DNA of 64,000 bases from Arthrobotrys musiformis (Eukaryota; Ascomycota; Orbiliomycetes; Orbiliales; Orbiliaceae), in NCBI GenBank assembly GCA_036971715.1, contig JAVHJL010000005.1:3534001-3598000 (forward strand). Reading direction: 5' to 3'. The notes under the pieces were generated by a model that saw only the letters and a list, made by a program, of their open reading frames with translations, was not told the origin of the DNA and ran no database searches. The position numbers and the translations under genes were made by a program. The stretch's first letter is position 1. Each line of letters opens with the position of its first letter. Of the stretch, positions 34,598 to 45,901 are shown piece after piece.

Positions 34598-37500
34598 TTT
34601 TTCTTTATTATTATAAGTGTGTATATATAAAATTTGAATTTCGTGAATTTATAGATTGATTATTGTAACTCCTTTCGATTTAGATCGTCAATTCATCACT
34701 GATACGTTTCGATATCGATAACCAACGGTGCAACTCTCCCCCCAAAAAGAAGACTCTGAGAGAAAAGAAAAGGATGAGGAGCTAGAAAAGCTGCTGGAGA
34801 ACCGGCGCAAGGGTTGGATATAAAAGTTCTTTCCAACAGAGCGGTAAAGGTAGTCCCCCTAAGCTCCTGCACGCTACCTTCCATTACAGTTCGAAGAATC
34901 ATCGTTACACCGCTGATATCACATGTGTTAAAAGAAAAAAAATTGGAAGTTTTTTTTTTCTATACTTTTTCTATACCCCGGAAATTTAGTTGGTTAAGTT
35001 AGGTCGGGGTTACCTAAGGCAAGAGACTCAGAAGCTGGGGAAGATCCCTTCTACTTTTCTAAGGCCTGCCGTTGGGGGTATAGTCGGTATTAAAGCTAGT
35101 TCTACTCGCCTCCCAGTCTTGCCGAAAACACTAGTCAAGGAAACCAGTTACCCTCGGTTTCACGAAATAAAGGAATAAACGAAACGAAACTTAGGTAAGG
35201 CAGGAGCTTTTTTTTTTCTCCGAGCCGCAAATGCGTGTGCGGTTCGCTAGGTTTACAGCACGAAGGGGGGATGAGTATCCCGGATTGTGAAGTAGAGTTT
35301 AGGGACCTTCCTGAAGGGAATTTTGAAATTGGAGATTGACTGCAGGGGTGGGTTTGCATGTGGAAATGTTATGGAAACCTTCCGATCATGACCTTTGTTC
35401 TTTGCTGGCGGAGATCTTGATGATTGTTGGAGGGAAAGGGAAGGTCGGTGGGCGATTTACACGATCATGACATAACAAATCGAAATCACGCTTGGCCATG
35501 GGCTTCGAGCGTCGAGGTTTCGAGGTAGTCAACAGTGGGTCTTTTGTGCAACCTGAGAAAAAATACAACACCACGAGAAAAAATCGAAAAGGGAAAGGTT
35601 GGAGCGAGAAAATTAGAGTTTTATTTCCTGGTTTGGGAAGATTACTGTTTTGGGAATGTTGGTGGAAGTGGGTTTTGCAACGGAGGCAACACGGTTTACC
35701 CGTGGGATCGATATCCCTTCAAGGTCCCATAGACGAACACAGGTGGGTTTATAATTGTAATCAGCGCTCGTAAGAGACCTTGTCTCCTAGCCAAAATTTG
35801 TTTCTTCCAGCTGTGTCTAGACATATGACCTTGAACCAGCATTTATTGATCTTTATAGCTGTGAAGCGTATGTATCTAGTCTTGGAAGAGTATAGTGGGT
35901 AATATGGGCTGTAAGGCCTTAAAGGCAGTTACCCCTCTCTCGGGTCTTAGGCCTCCAGATTAGGATTAAGTCCTACGTTATTTGATTTCAATATACCTTT
36001 GAGGTTGCGTATTTTTAGAGTCTGAGGGTGTTAGTTGACTTCACTGTTCTAGCTTTCACTGGGATTTGCGAGCCAAACTTCTTGTCGGAATTTGGTTACA
36101 ATTTACACTTGGTGATGTTTTCGAAAGTAGAGGTGACATATTGCAAAAAGTGTCTAGACTAGAAAAGCACTACAATCAGTAGCCCCTTGCAAAGAGATGT
36201 ATCCATATCGTCAGTGTTGGGTATGATGTTGTCGTAGCCTCGAGGTCTAGTGTTTTCGATACGTCCCTGCCGATTGATCTTTCATCGAACATTTTAGAGG
36301 TCGGAGGGTATTTGAATCCGACAATATGTCCGCAGCCCTTCTCCCCTAGGCGGGTGTTAACAGGCAGGTGCTTTCAGTGTGGCGCAGTCTCCCTAAGTTA
36401 GCACCTACGCCTAGCCTGCTTTAAAGCATATTGAAACGGACTCGAGGTTACCAGGTTATAAGACCAAAAGTGTTACAATATTCTGCGTGTCATCAGAGAG
36501 AAATATTATATCTACGATTTATAGGCATGGTCATTGCTTCAAGCTCAGCCCAATGCTGCGGTTTGGACAACCCAATATGCAACCACTCAAGCGCGATTAC
36601 CTCTGTAAATCCCTCAACACTCAGCACTTCCGCCTTAACTCTCAATCCACTCATTCACGCGTGTTGTAATAACATTACTTATCGCCGACATCAACAGATA
36701 GGCCTGAATCCAAGGTGTTCCCCTCGATTTCAACATCGCAAGCCGCACCCCTGGCGCCAAGACCAGGATATGCAGGCAGTCGCTTTATCTTGACATGTCG
36801 GTAAACATGCATGCAGGCCGCGCGCGGAGGACGAAGGTAAGGGTCAGGCAATTTTTAAAATATTTCCCCAACTGCCGATGACCAAATCTAGACTAATCCC
36901 AATTTATCGAAGCTTCTTTGTGAATTCAGCGTTTCTAAATTTCCCCTCCTTCGATTTCTGTTTGCTACACAGCTGAGTAGGTAAAATCAAGACGAACTGT
37001 TTCGAAGCTTGTTTTATGCTTTGATATTGCTCATGTTTCTGAAGCTCTCCGGAAAGACCCGGATACCGATTAATTCCTGAGATTACATTATGCATGCAGG
37101 TATTTTGGGTTTCAGACTAGTCATAGTTTATGCTAATGGCCTGAGGTCGCGTATCCCACTGCATATTGCGGGGCATGGACCCGACAGTGCCAGAGCGAAA
37201 GCATTTTAAAACTCGAGTCAAGGGAGGGTATTAAAACGTGTAAATATGCAACTGAATCCCCTGGATGTCACCATAGAACATGCTTCTAAATCTAGAATAG
37301 AACGACAACTCGCAGCATGCCCGACTGCGACTGCAATTCTCCGTACGATGAGTTCTTCTGGGCACCATGGGACCAGTTGCAAGGGAACAAGCCCTAAACA
37401 GTTAAAACGACGAGAAGTTGTTATTAGACCCAAGGATCCAGGTGGAGCGAAGCGCAATTGAGGGGAACAGACAAGGGGAACAGACCTGCGGCACAGCTCC

Positions 37501-38652
37501 ACCGCGGCCGCCAGCGGCCCTTGTACTGATAATGACCTCACTGCAGCAGATGCGCCTGCACCCTTAGCTTAGCTTAATGCACGTGCACGTGTACGTTGGA
37601 ACAGCAATCTCACTTTTAGTACTCCTACTTGACACACTAATGCACTTGTAGGGACCACAATTAGATGCAAGTCAGCGGTACAGGTATGTATACTGGCCCC
37701 CAAGAACCCGGTGGGGCCCGCTAGTGACGTCTCGGAAATAAATTGCAGCTCAGGGTTTTGTGGCACGGAATACAACACCAGGGGCTCGGTTTGGACATCC
37801 GGACCACGTATTTTGAGGATGTGGTTAGATTTGTTGGATAGTTTTGGTGGGTAACCTCAATATTATTTTAGAATCTGGGCCGGCCTGCTGTAGTTTTTGA
37901 GGGTATGCATTGTGCAAGTGAAATGGGTGCGACCCGTGACCTAGAATTCTAATATTAGAAATGTGCCTACGTCAAGAAATTAGAGATTCTAGCCCCAGAA
38001 AATTGAAGATTTTAGAATGTAGCCTTAGTCCCATCATACGATCCTTGTTTCCTAGAAAGCCCCCAACCCCGACTTTACTTTGGTTGACAATCTTATGTAA
38101 GTACATCCGTGACGAATACCGATCTCAAGGTTTATACTTATGGAACAAGCGTATACTTAAAACTAAGACAGGGGCTTAGGTAAAATCTTCGCATCTTATT
38201 GCCATCTATCTCGTAGGCTAGACTAAAGTGAGAACATCAATGTAAAAGCTAGGTGACACTAAGTAGGTATTTGGTCTCTATCTTGCATATTAATATTATT
38301 TCGCCAGCAACATACCGCACGAAATCAGTGTCCTGTCATATGCGAAGATCGCAATAGGAACCATGATCCTGCCAATAAGATATTTATGACCTTACCAGAG
38401 GTCCCAATACCCTGCTTGGGGTGGCGAAATTCCCGTTATGGTGTTTCTGGTACGAATGTTATCCATTCACCCGAAGCCTCAGGGTCCACCTCCTCGCATA
38501 TGCTTCCTTAGTTCTAGCTTTTTGGAACTGGAGAGCCGCGATATCCTAAACATCCCAACCGCATCTCCCAACCAAATTCACGCGGAATTGTTATTCATCA
38601 CTAGAACAATTTTCGTTAGCTCGTGCGTGCCACCAGTGCCGTAGGATATAGT
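34598..38652. other. 4-kb spacer without a convincing gene
   Basis: It lies upstream of the sugar transporter and downstream of the small gene at 38653. Scattered frames (35492-35773 plus, 36431-36793 plus, 37218-37541 minus) lack domains. A minus-strand stretch near 36171-36374 reads coding-like (HIVGFKYPPTSKMFDERS) but has no start. A stem of GTCGGA with TCCGAC surrounds 36300-36322. Near 37580 a compact palindromic TGCACGTGCACGTGTA contains CACGTG. All of these are weak. Confidence 0.35.
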
Positions 38653-39367
38653 CTATGGGTGCTTACAATCTGCAATGCTCAGATGCCGCCGTCTTCGCTG
38701 GATACCGTCCTCCGGATCTGAGGATCCAAACCCTTCTTCCGGATCCTGATACCCGGGAGTGTAAGTTGACGGACTATCTCCATCTCCCGGTTCATCCTGA
38801 TCGCTTCTTCGTTGCTTCTTTAATCTCAATTTTTGAAGCGCTTTTTGGCGTTCGTTCATAGCCCACAGCCACAGCCAGCGTTTATCTCGCCGACTGTTGA
38901 GATTGAGTGTTGACTGTAGCATATCCGTAATTACGGAATAAAACTCATCGCTCATATCGACACTCAGTCCGTCCAGGCGTTGCAGAAATATCTCGTATGT
39001 GCGCTGTTGGAGGGGTTCTCCCTGGTCGGAGAACCGTTTGATGTACGGATCCATCTCTGCTTCCACCTCCAAAAGCGCTGCTTGTGAACATTCCTGTGGA
39101 CGAAATACAACATATGGTTAGCTATCCATACGAATCGTTGGCCAGGCTTTTGCCACAAAAAGGCCTTTCTCATGGTTTTTCTACCTTTATAGTCCTCAGA
39201 ATAGGTCCAATTTTAACATTTAGCCAGTTGCCTGTCTTTTCCAGATAGTACGGATGATTGAAGGCTGTATCTTCGAGCATTTGGTGCGTCACGGACTGGC
39301 CTTCCTTCAGCTTGGGCTTTGAGATGGCCGGTGGTTGCCGCGATGGATCATGCGATGATTCAGACAT
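38653..39367 (-). CDS. small soluble protein of unknown function, two exons
   Basis: Exons 39367-39185 and 39093-38653 are joined in phase across a 91-base intron (GTAGAA...CACAG) and give about 207 residues. The protein is charged and helical: KLKEGQSVTHQMLEDTAFNH, IGPILRTIKECSQAALLEVE across the junction, TYEIFLQRLDGLSVDMSDEF, and a basic helix RRDKRWLWLWAMNERQKALQ ending in a KLRLKKQRR cluster. The C-terminal 40 residues are acidic and disordered. No family was recognised. A GTAAGC donor-like sequence lies just before the stop (about 38664), so the true last exon could be further downstream. The basic clusters could be a nuclear or nucleic-acid-binding signal, but that is a guess. Confidence 0.62.
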
Positions 39368-40982
39368 CTTTTTTGGCTCAGGAAATATATATATGGGTAC
39401 CTCGGGAACTCTAGGCTATTAGGCGGGAAATAAATCCAATCCTTTGAAATTTTGAAATGCGAAAACTATAAGTATTAGGAATACTAGAAATCTAGAATCT
39501 GAGCGCACACTCCCGATGCTGTTTCCTTTCTTACATACGGTCTTGCAGGCACCGTTAGGACAGCTATCGAACTAGCTAACTTGACTGACTGACTGACTGA
39601 CTCTACCGACATATGACAGACAATCGAACAAAGACAAAAGACAAACCACTATCTTTCTCAACCCACCTAGGTACCTCTGAATTGCGAGGCTGCTGCATTT
39701 TTTTCGCGCGTGCATTATGCATGGAACCTAGCTGGCTAGATCCTGTGCCACAAATTGCTAGTACATATCGTCTGGCCGATGCTTCTGCTCTTTTTTTCTC
39801 TCTTTTTGGCCTCTTGGATCGGTCTGGTTTTTCGTAATATTTTTTGCCCTGCCCCCTTCTTACGCCTGCTCGAACGAGCTCGTGAGAGTGCGTTTTAACC
39901 TGCTTGCTTTGTTTTCCCAAATGCATCAAGCTCGCAAGTCTGCATGGCATTGCAAGCCAAGGTAGGGCGCCAGCTCACATCTCACCCACATCCACCGCGC
40001 AGCTATGCCGCAGCAGACACGCATCGCCCAAGCTTGGGCCCGTTCGTTTCAACCGCTTTTGGGAGACGGTGGCCAATAGACGATCAAAACCGTTTTTTTG
40101 AAGTAGCATACGGCCAAAAAAAAACAAAAAGTGGATCAAAACTGCAGTGACTGGCATGCTTCTCTCCTCCAAAAGCTGGTACAGCCTTGTCACGTGACCC
40201 GATTGCGATTTGTACGTTTCTCTTTTTTCTTTTTGAAGGATCCACTTGCTCCCATTTTGGATATATTCGGATCCTGACGGGGTTCGTGAATCGGTTTTCA
40301 TATTGGAGGGGGGTTAGCTAGAAGCATATCGAACATGGTTCATAGGGTGGAGTTCGACGTATGTAAGCAAGCATCTCCAGTGGCTGTTGGCAGTAATTGG
40401 CGAATTCACCAATGGTTCGTGCGCAGCCCATGGATTGAATTGCTTATATCTTCCAGGATATGGTTATTATCTGCTAGATGGCATGGCCATTTCACATTCG
40501 CAGTACGTACGTTTATGCAGTTATCACACCGGGTCCATTAGCGTCGCACGCGATATTAATAATGATACACTTGATATATATCATATTCTCCGCAGAATGT
40601 AACGTGTTTCTTTTTTGGTTTTCTTTTTTTGTTCTTTTTCCGGAAGTTCCTTCCAATAGAAAGTGTACAGCCGCATCGGCGAGGCCGTTTGCTGTCGCCA
40701 ATTGTATGTCATTGTGGGATTACAGTGGGCATACTCGCTTCGAATATCGTTAGGAAGGTGTAATGCATATGCATCTTCTCATAGTTCCAAAGAAAACTGA
40801 TATATCCAAGACAATTGAACTAATGCAAGTATTGAAACAAAAACAAAAGGCTTTGCGTAATGTAATATACCCAATCGTAAATATCTGATACGCCGGGTTT
40901 CCATCTAATAAGAAAGAAAATATACTGGAAATATAGCTAAATCTGATACATAACCGATGACATCAGAGTCCTTCACAATAAA
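39368..40982. other. intergenic spacer, 1.6 kb
   Basis: It lies between the small gene and the large RG-rich gene, both on the minus strand. It contains the TGAC microsatellite at 39582-39602 and several T- and A-runs (for example near 40094 and 40115). Short open frames around 39603-40301 and 40335-40753 show no domains. No RNA gene was seen. Confidence 0.4.
39582..39602. repeat. (TGAC)n microsatellite
   Basis: About five copies of the tetranucleotide TGAC occur in the 5' flank of the small gene at 38653-39367. Confidence 0.85.
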
Positions 40983-43900
40983 CTAGAAACGGTCCCAACC
41001 GAAGCCCCAACTATTGGCGCTCATCTTAATCTCTTCTTCTTCTCCTCCTTGCTTCTTTTCCTCCTCTCCTTTCTTATTATTAGTCTCATAACTAATTCCT
41101 TCACTTCGATTCAAATATTCCGCATCATCTACTCTCTGACCTCCTTGAACTGCCGTTGGGATTTCCGGCAACTCGGCGATCATCGGATTCATATCATAAG
41201 GCGACTTCACACCACCCATAGGCGCGAAACCCGTAGATCCAGGCATCTCCATAATATGCGATGGCGGGTGAGAGACATTCTGGGCGTTGTTATTGAATGG
41301 CTGGGGCGCAACTGGTGGGCGGGGATAGTTATGAAAATCATTGTTATAGATCGGTTGTGTGGGATTGGAATTGGCCACAATAGGAAAGGTACTCGAATGC
41401 CGTATTGAGGGTTGATTAGGAGGCACTGGGTAGTTATGTTGGTTTCCATTCATGCTCTGCTGCCCATGCGGGCTTGGGAAGTTGTGGAATTGCTTGTGCA
41501 CCGTCGGGGTAGAGGTTTCATGGGAGAAATTAGGGGCCCCAAGAACGGCATTTGTGGGAGTGCTGTAGTGGACCGCTTGGTTCATAGCAGTAGGGTGGTG
41601 GCCTGTGTGATGGTTCTGGAATTGGGGGTGCGAGATATGCGTGGTTTCCTGATGGGTTCGAGAGGGAAGGGAAGCAGGTAGGGAGCCTTTGCGGACGGTG
41701 AGGCCTGGAATATTAACACCTGGAGCAACATTTTCAAAGTAACCTTTCGGTATCTCTACTTTCGGTGTTTCTACCAGCCCATGGTGTTCGACTGATGTTT
41801 TAGGTGGTAGAGTGTTGGCATTGACGTTTTCAATTGCGCCCATGGTTTGCTGCGACAGCTGTGCAGTTTCGATAGGCCCCGATGGTACATGTGCCTGTTG
41901 GACGTTCTCAGGAGGGAAAGATGGGGCATTTGCCAATTGAACATTCTCATTTGATGCTTTTGTTTGGATTGAGTTCCTAGCAGGCAAAGAGAGTGAGGGT
42001 GTCTGCTGCGTGGTCTCGATGGCTTTGACTGGGGGTTGTGCCTGTTGAGAATTCTCATTAGATGGAAGGGGTGGCGGCGAATTCGAAGCCTCGTCAAATG
42101 GCAGCGGAGGGGGAGGCGGTGGCATAAAGGTAGAAGTCTCGTGAGGAGTCGAAGTTTTTGGAGAAGTATTCTCCGGAGCCATCTCTGCTTGTAGTGGTGG
42201 ATCTGGTTCTCCAGAATTAAACTTTCGCCTTTGGACGGCCTTAAGAGGTGGAGGCTTCCAGCCCTCTTCTTCCTCCGGTTCTTTCTTTGGCGTCTGCTTC
42301 CTTGGTTCACGCGGCGCATTATGGGGGTAGATCTGTGTGCCCGCCTGATTTTGTGCCAGTTCGCTATCGCGGTCATGTTCGTGTGGATAATGGAAACTTT
42401 GTTGGTTTTTAGCAGGTTTCTGGTTGAAGCCACCATTGATCATGCTTTGAACATGGGATGGTGGGATCATCATTGACACCGGGCGCTGCTGCTGAATCGG
42501 TTTCCTCGAAGGGAAGCGCTGTAACATCGATAGCGTCCTATGGGGCCCTTGACTGGCCTGCTGCTGTTGAGGCCCTCCGTTTGCTAGCCCTTGTTGGTTA
42601 GGATTATATTGGTTATTCCCAAGCTCTACGGCGCTCCACCTGTTTGGACCGGCTTGTTGATTCTGTGTATTCACATAGGAGTTTACAGGGGGGCTCTGAG
42701 GATACGAGACTGGTGCTGGTGAACTTAAGGGGATGGTCGGCCGCACAAACTGGCCTCCGTCCATCTCAATGAGATTCCCGGGTACCGGTGCGTGAGTTCG
42801 AACTGGAGCTGGGGTTGGAACTGGAGGAGTGTTCGTGTAGCTCACCGGCGCCGGCGTTTCCAGAACTTGCGGCGCCAATACAGAATTGGAGCGTCCGATT
42901 CCATTTTGGCTGGCATTTAGTGGTAACTCTTGCGGCGGGTTCGTCGAGTCTGGTGTTGTATTAACGGGAGATGCTACAGGCTTGACGCCTGGTGGCAGGT
43001 TGATTTGAACCTTCGGCTCAGCTAGTTCTTGGTGGGGCTTGTCACCGCTTTGGGCTGCCTCGAGTCTCTTGCGGTCCGCTTCCTCCTCTCTTCTTTTCGC
43101 CTCGATCCTGTCTTTCTCTCTCCGCTGGATCTGTTGGAGAGCTGCTAGTTTCCTTTTCGACATTTGGTCGAGTTGGGCAGGATTAGCCACCGGCTTCGGC
43201 GCGGGAACAGAGACGCTGAGTACTGCAGGGGTATATGGTGGAGGTGCGCCTAGGGTTTCTTGAAATCCATTTGCGACATAACCCGCGCTCTGCTGTGTAA
43301 TGCCACCGAATCCTGGGGCTGGCTGAGGGCATGGTGGTTGTCCGAGGGTCGTAGGCAGGGCGCTTGGGACACCATATACAGCCGGGTTAACGACGCCTCT
43401 CCCCGCGCCTGGATGGACACCATGAACCATTCCCCGGGCTCGCGCCGCGCCTCGTCCTCGATTCGCGACGGGGAATGTACCTTGGTGGGCGAGTGGGGCG
43501 CCTCGACCCCTACCTCTGCCCCTACCCCGGGGTGCTCCTCCTCGACCTTGGAATCCTCCTCTTTGCATCATACCTGCAGGAGCGGTAGCTGAATGTTGTA
43601 GAGGTGGCCGAACACCTCCTTGTCCAGAGAAACTTTGCGGTCGCCCTCGTCCTCGAGTAGCTACCCCTCCTCGGCCCCATGGAGGGAGCCCGGCGGCGGC
43701 TCCTCGGCCTCTTCCTCTAGCCTTTCTAGCAGCTAGTGCCACCCCTCCAAGAACAGCTGCACCTGCAACCGCGGCCCCACCAAGTGCTAATCCCGCCCCC
43801 AATCCACGATGCTTAGAATGGTGGCCGTGACTGTGGCCATGGCCGTGTTCGTGAGCATTTTCCCCTTCTTGTTCTTCGTAGCTGTACCCCTCCGCATAAC

Positions 43901-44420
43901 CGGCCGCCTCTCCAGACGGCGAGGTGGTTTGGTCAAAGCCCCCTTCTGCAGCGGAATAATCATACCCGCTGCCTTCATCTATCACATACCCATCCTCATC
44001 GTATGTGACTCCGTACTCGTCTGTGTACGTTCCGTCATCGTTATATCCTGCATCGTATCCAGATTCGTCGTAGGCGCCATAAGTTGTAGGCTCTTCTTCG
44101 TAGTATCCGCCATCCAGGGCTGTAGTATCAGTTGATTGGTCGTAGTATTCTTCACCAGTATAGTCTTCGGTGTATTCTTCCCCTCCTCCTCCAGCGTCGG
44201 TATCGAAACCGCCTATGTCTTCTCCTCCAAAATCTACAGAATCTCCACCAAAATCGTCGCCACCGAAATCGCCGCCATCCTCATCGAACGCGCCAGCGAT
44301 AGCCCCGAGCGCTGCACCGGCTGCGCTACCGCCGCTTCCGCCAAAGGCTTTGATGGCTGAGATTCCCAGCTTTGTGCCGGCGGAGATGAGCAACTCCTCC
44401 ATTGTCGACAATCGTCTCAA
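40983..44420 (-). CDS. large disordered RG-rich, His-rich protein
   Basis: A single 1145-codon frame. After MEELLISAGTKLGISAIKAF comes a Gly/Ala-rich glycine-zipper-like run (GGSAAGAALGAIAGAFD), then an acidic DGGDFGGDDFGGDS region and Tyr-rich repeats to about residue 185. Next is a His block (HEHGHGHSHGHHSKH), a second Gly/Ala hydrophobic run (GLGAGLALGGAAVAGAAVLG), and an RG/RGG segment (about 230-335: ARGRGRG, GRGRGRGRG, NRGRGAARARG). The remainder is Pro/Gln/Asn-rich with a short charged coiled coil (LAALQQIQRREKDRIEAKRR). RGG repeats often bind RNA and drive phase separation; the glycine zippers suggest membrane association. No family was assigned. The ATG at 44402 is an alternative start, giving MEELLISAG as the N-terminus. 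Confidence 0.8.
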   Translation of the reverse strand: MRRLSTMEELLISAGTKLGISAIKAFGGSGGSAAGAALGAIAGAFDEDGGDFGGDDFGGDSVDFGGEDIGGFDTDAGGGGEEYTEDYTGEEYYDQSTDTTALDGGYYEEEPTTYGAYDESGYDAGYNDDGTYTDEYGVTYDEDGYVIDEGSGYDYSAAEGGFDQTTSPSGEAAGYAEGYSYEEQEGENAHEHGHGHSHGHHSKHRGLGAGLALGGAAVAGAAVLGGVALAARKARGRGRGAAAGLPPWGRGGVATRGRGRPQSFSGQGGVRPPLQHSATAPAGMMQRGGFQGRGGAPRGRGRGRGRGAPLAHQGTFPVANRGRGAARARGMVHGVHPGAGRGVVNPAVYGVPSALPTTLGQPPCPQPAPGFGGITQQSAGYVANGFQETLGAPPPYTPAVLSVSVPAPKPVANPAQLDQMSKRKLAALQQIQRREKDRIEAKRREEEADRKRLEAAQSGDKPHQELAEPKVQINLPPGVKPVASPVNTTPDSTNPPQELPLNASQNGIGRSNSVLAPQVLETPAPVSYTNTPPVPTPAPVRTHAPVPGNLIEMDGGQFVRPTIPLSSPAPVSYPQSPPVNSYVNTQNQQAGPNRWSAVELGNNQYNPNQQGLANGGPQQQQASQGPHRTLSMLQRFPSRKPIQQQRPVSMMIPPSHVQSMINGGFNQKPAKNQQSFHYPHEHDRDSELAQNQAGTQIYPHNAPREPRKQTPKKEPEEEEGWKPPPLKAVQRRKFNSGEPDPPLQAEMAPENTSPKTSTPHETSTFMPPPPPPLPFDEASNSPPPLPSNENSQQAQPPVKAIETTQQTPSLSLPARNSIQTKASNENVQLANAPSFPPENVQQAHVPSGPIETAQLSQQTMGAIENVNANTLPPKTSVEHHGLVETPKVEIPKGYFENVAPGVNIPGLTVRKGSLPASLPSRTHQETTHISHPQFQNHHTGHHPTAMNQAVHYSTPTNAVLGAPNFSHETSTPTVHKQFHNFPSPHGQQSMNGNQHNYPVPPNQPSIRHSSTFPIVANSNPTQPIYNNDFHNYPRPPVAPQPFNNNAQNVSHPPSHIMEMPGSTGFAPMGGVKSPYDMNPMIAELPEIPTAVQGGQRVDDAEYLNRSEGISYETNNKKGEEEKKQGGEEEEIKMSANSWGFGWDRF

Positions 44421-45901
44421 ACGTTAAACGTTATTGTGTTGGCGTGGTCTATTTCGACATTCCAACGTACTTGTGGTCTGGGCGCAAATTGAAGAGCGAT
44501 TGCAATTGTCACTTTTCTACACCAAACTTGCGGTTATCGAATTATCGATATGTCTAGGAAGGATATTCTTGGTGGAAGGATAGAGAGTACAAAAGGGAGA
44601 GAGAATAGGTAAGTAAGTGGTAATTAAGCTTCCCCAGGAAGTGTACCTGATCAGACCTGTCAAGTAAGACACCGAGTACTTATTTAGCACACGCTGGATC
44701 CAACCAGATGGCCCACTTCGTCGGGCCAGGCAGCTTGGGGCGACCCACGAGGCTTCAAGTTTTTGGAATCATGTTTTATGAAGAAGTGCCACCTAGAACT
44801 ATAGCATCAACGTTTCGACCCTTTTTGCCCCTCGCTCTGCCGCTGTTGATTGCAAGCTAGCAGCTATGGCTATTGTACTGTACACTGCGGGCCTATTGAG
44901 GGGGAAACCAGATGCATGCGGCTCAAAAGAACCCGTTTCTTCACGAAATCGTTCAGCCCCGCCCAAGCGCTCGCTACGGGATGCGGCCCAGTCAAACAGC
45001 TGTTCGGAATTCAATAACAGAAAACTGAGGACCTTCCCTGACAAGCTCCGTTAGTGGTTTGGGAGGGTTGCTTCAAGGTCATGCCACCAAATTCCCACAA
45101 AATTGAATCGAAGGGATTCGCGGGATCAATGTGCAACGTTTGGGCTAGGCATTGGTCAAGGATATCCCAAATGACTGGCTAGAGACTTTTTTTCAGCCGT
45201 TCGACGCCATTCCTGTTTCGAGTGGATGCATTTTTCGAATGGCAAAATGTGGAGAATTTCGATCGTGTCTGCAGACTGTCGGAGATATATTTTTCTGATG
45301 GAGTTCTTTTGAGGCCATGAACGGAGGAGATTCTGAGGCAACTTCCCTCAGGAGAAAAAAGACCACTATCAACTCCATATCGAGGCACCGTCTTGTCTTT
45401 TCCACGAGTTCGGGTCTGCCAATAGCGACCAGGCTTCGATACCCAAAGTTTCATGCACCACAACCAACATCGCTATCGCTATACCTTGGGTCTCTAGTTT
45501 GGTTAATCTAAATCCAACAAGCCTGCGCTGCGCTGCCTGAACAATCTCTACAGCTCTAGACCGCGCGTCCCCGAACCACACTGAACTAATTTACAGGTCA
45601 GTTTTGCGTCTCAGATATCGCTTCCCCTCCCGCACGCGAAGGGATGGGAATTTTTGCGCCTTTTAGGTATGCGGCTCCCAGGGCTGATAATAATGGCTCG
45701 TGCTAGTTAAGATGCAGCCACTCCCCAGCATCGAACATTGAACATCTTTCCCCTCGAAACTGTTTCGATCTCGTGTGACGGTAAAACTCTTCGATCGCGA
45801 TCAAAAAATAAAAGGAAAACCTTCCGAGCACTTGCATATTCGGATTTTATTAGTCAACAGAAATCAGAAGAAATCACGATTAGATTTCCAAAACCGCAAT
45901 C
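44421..45901. other. divergent spacer, 1.5 kb
   Basis: It lies between the RG-rich gene (minus) and a single-pass membrane gene (plus) and should carry both promoters. Small minus-strand frames at 44799-45044 and 45156-45463 show no domains. No RNA gene or repeat of note was seen. Confidence 0.4.

Noticed and set aside
36300..36322. GTCGGA...TCCGAC hairpin resembling a tRNA T-arm
   Set aside because: The loop lacks the TTC-A pattern and no other tRNA arms are present; at most a small hairpin.
37218..37541. 107-codon minus-strand frame with hydrophobic content
   Set aside because: No signal peptide, domain or neighbouring exon; probably chance.
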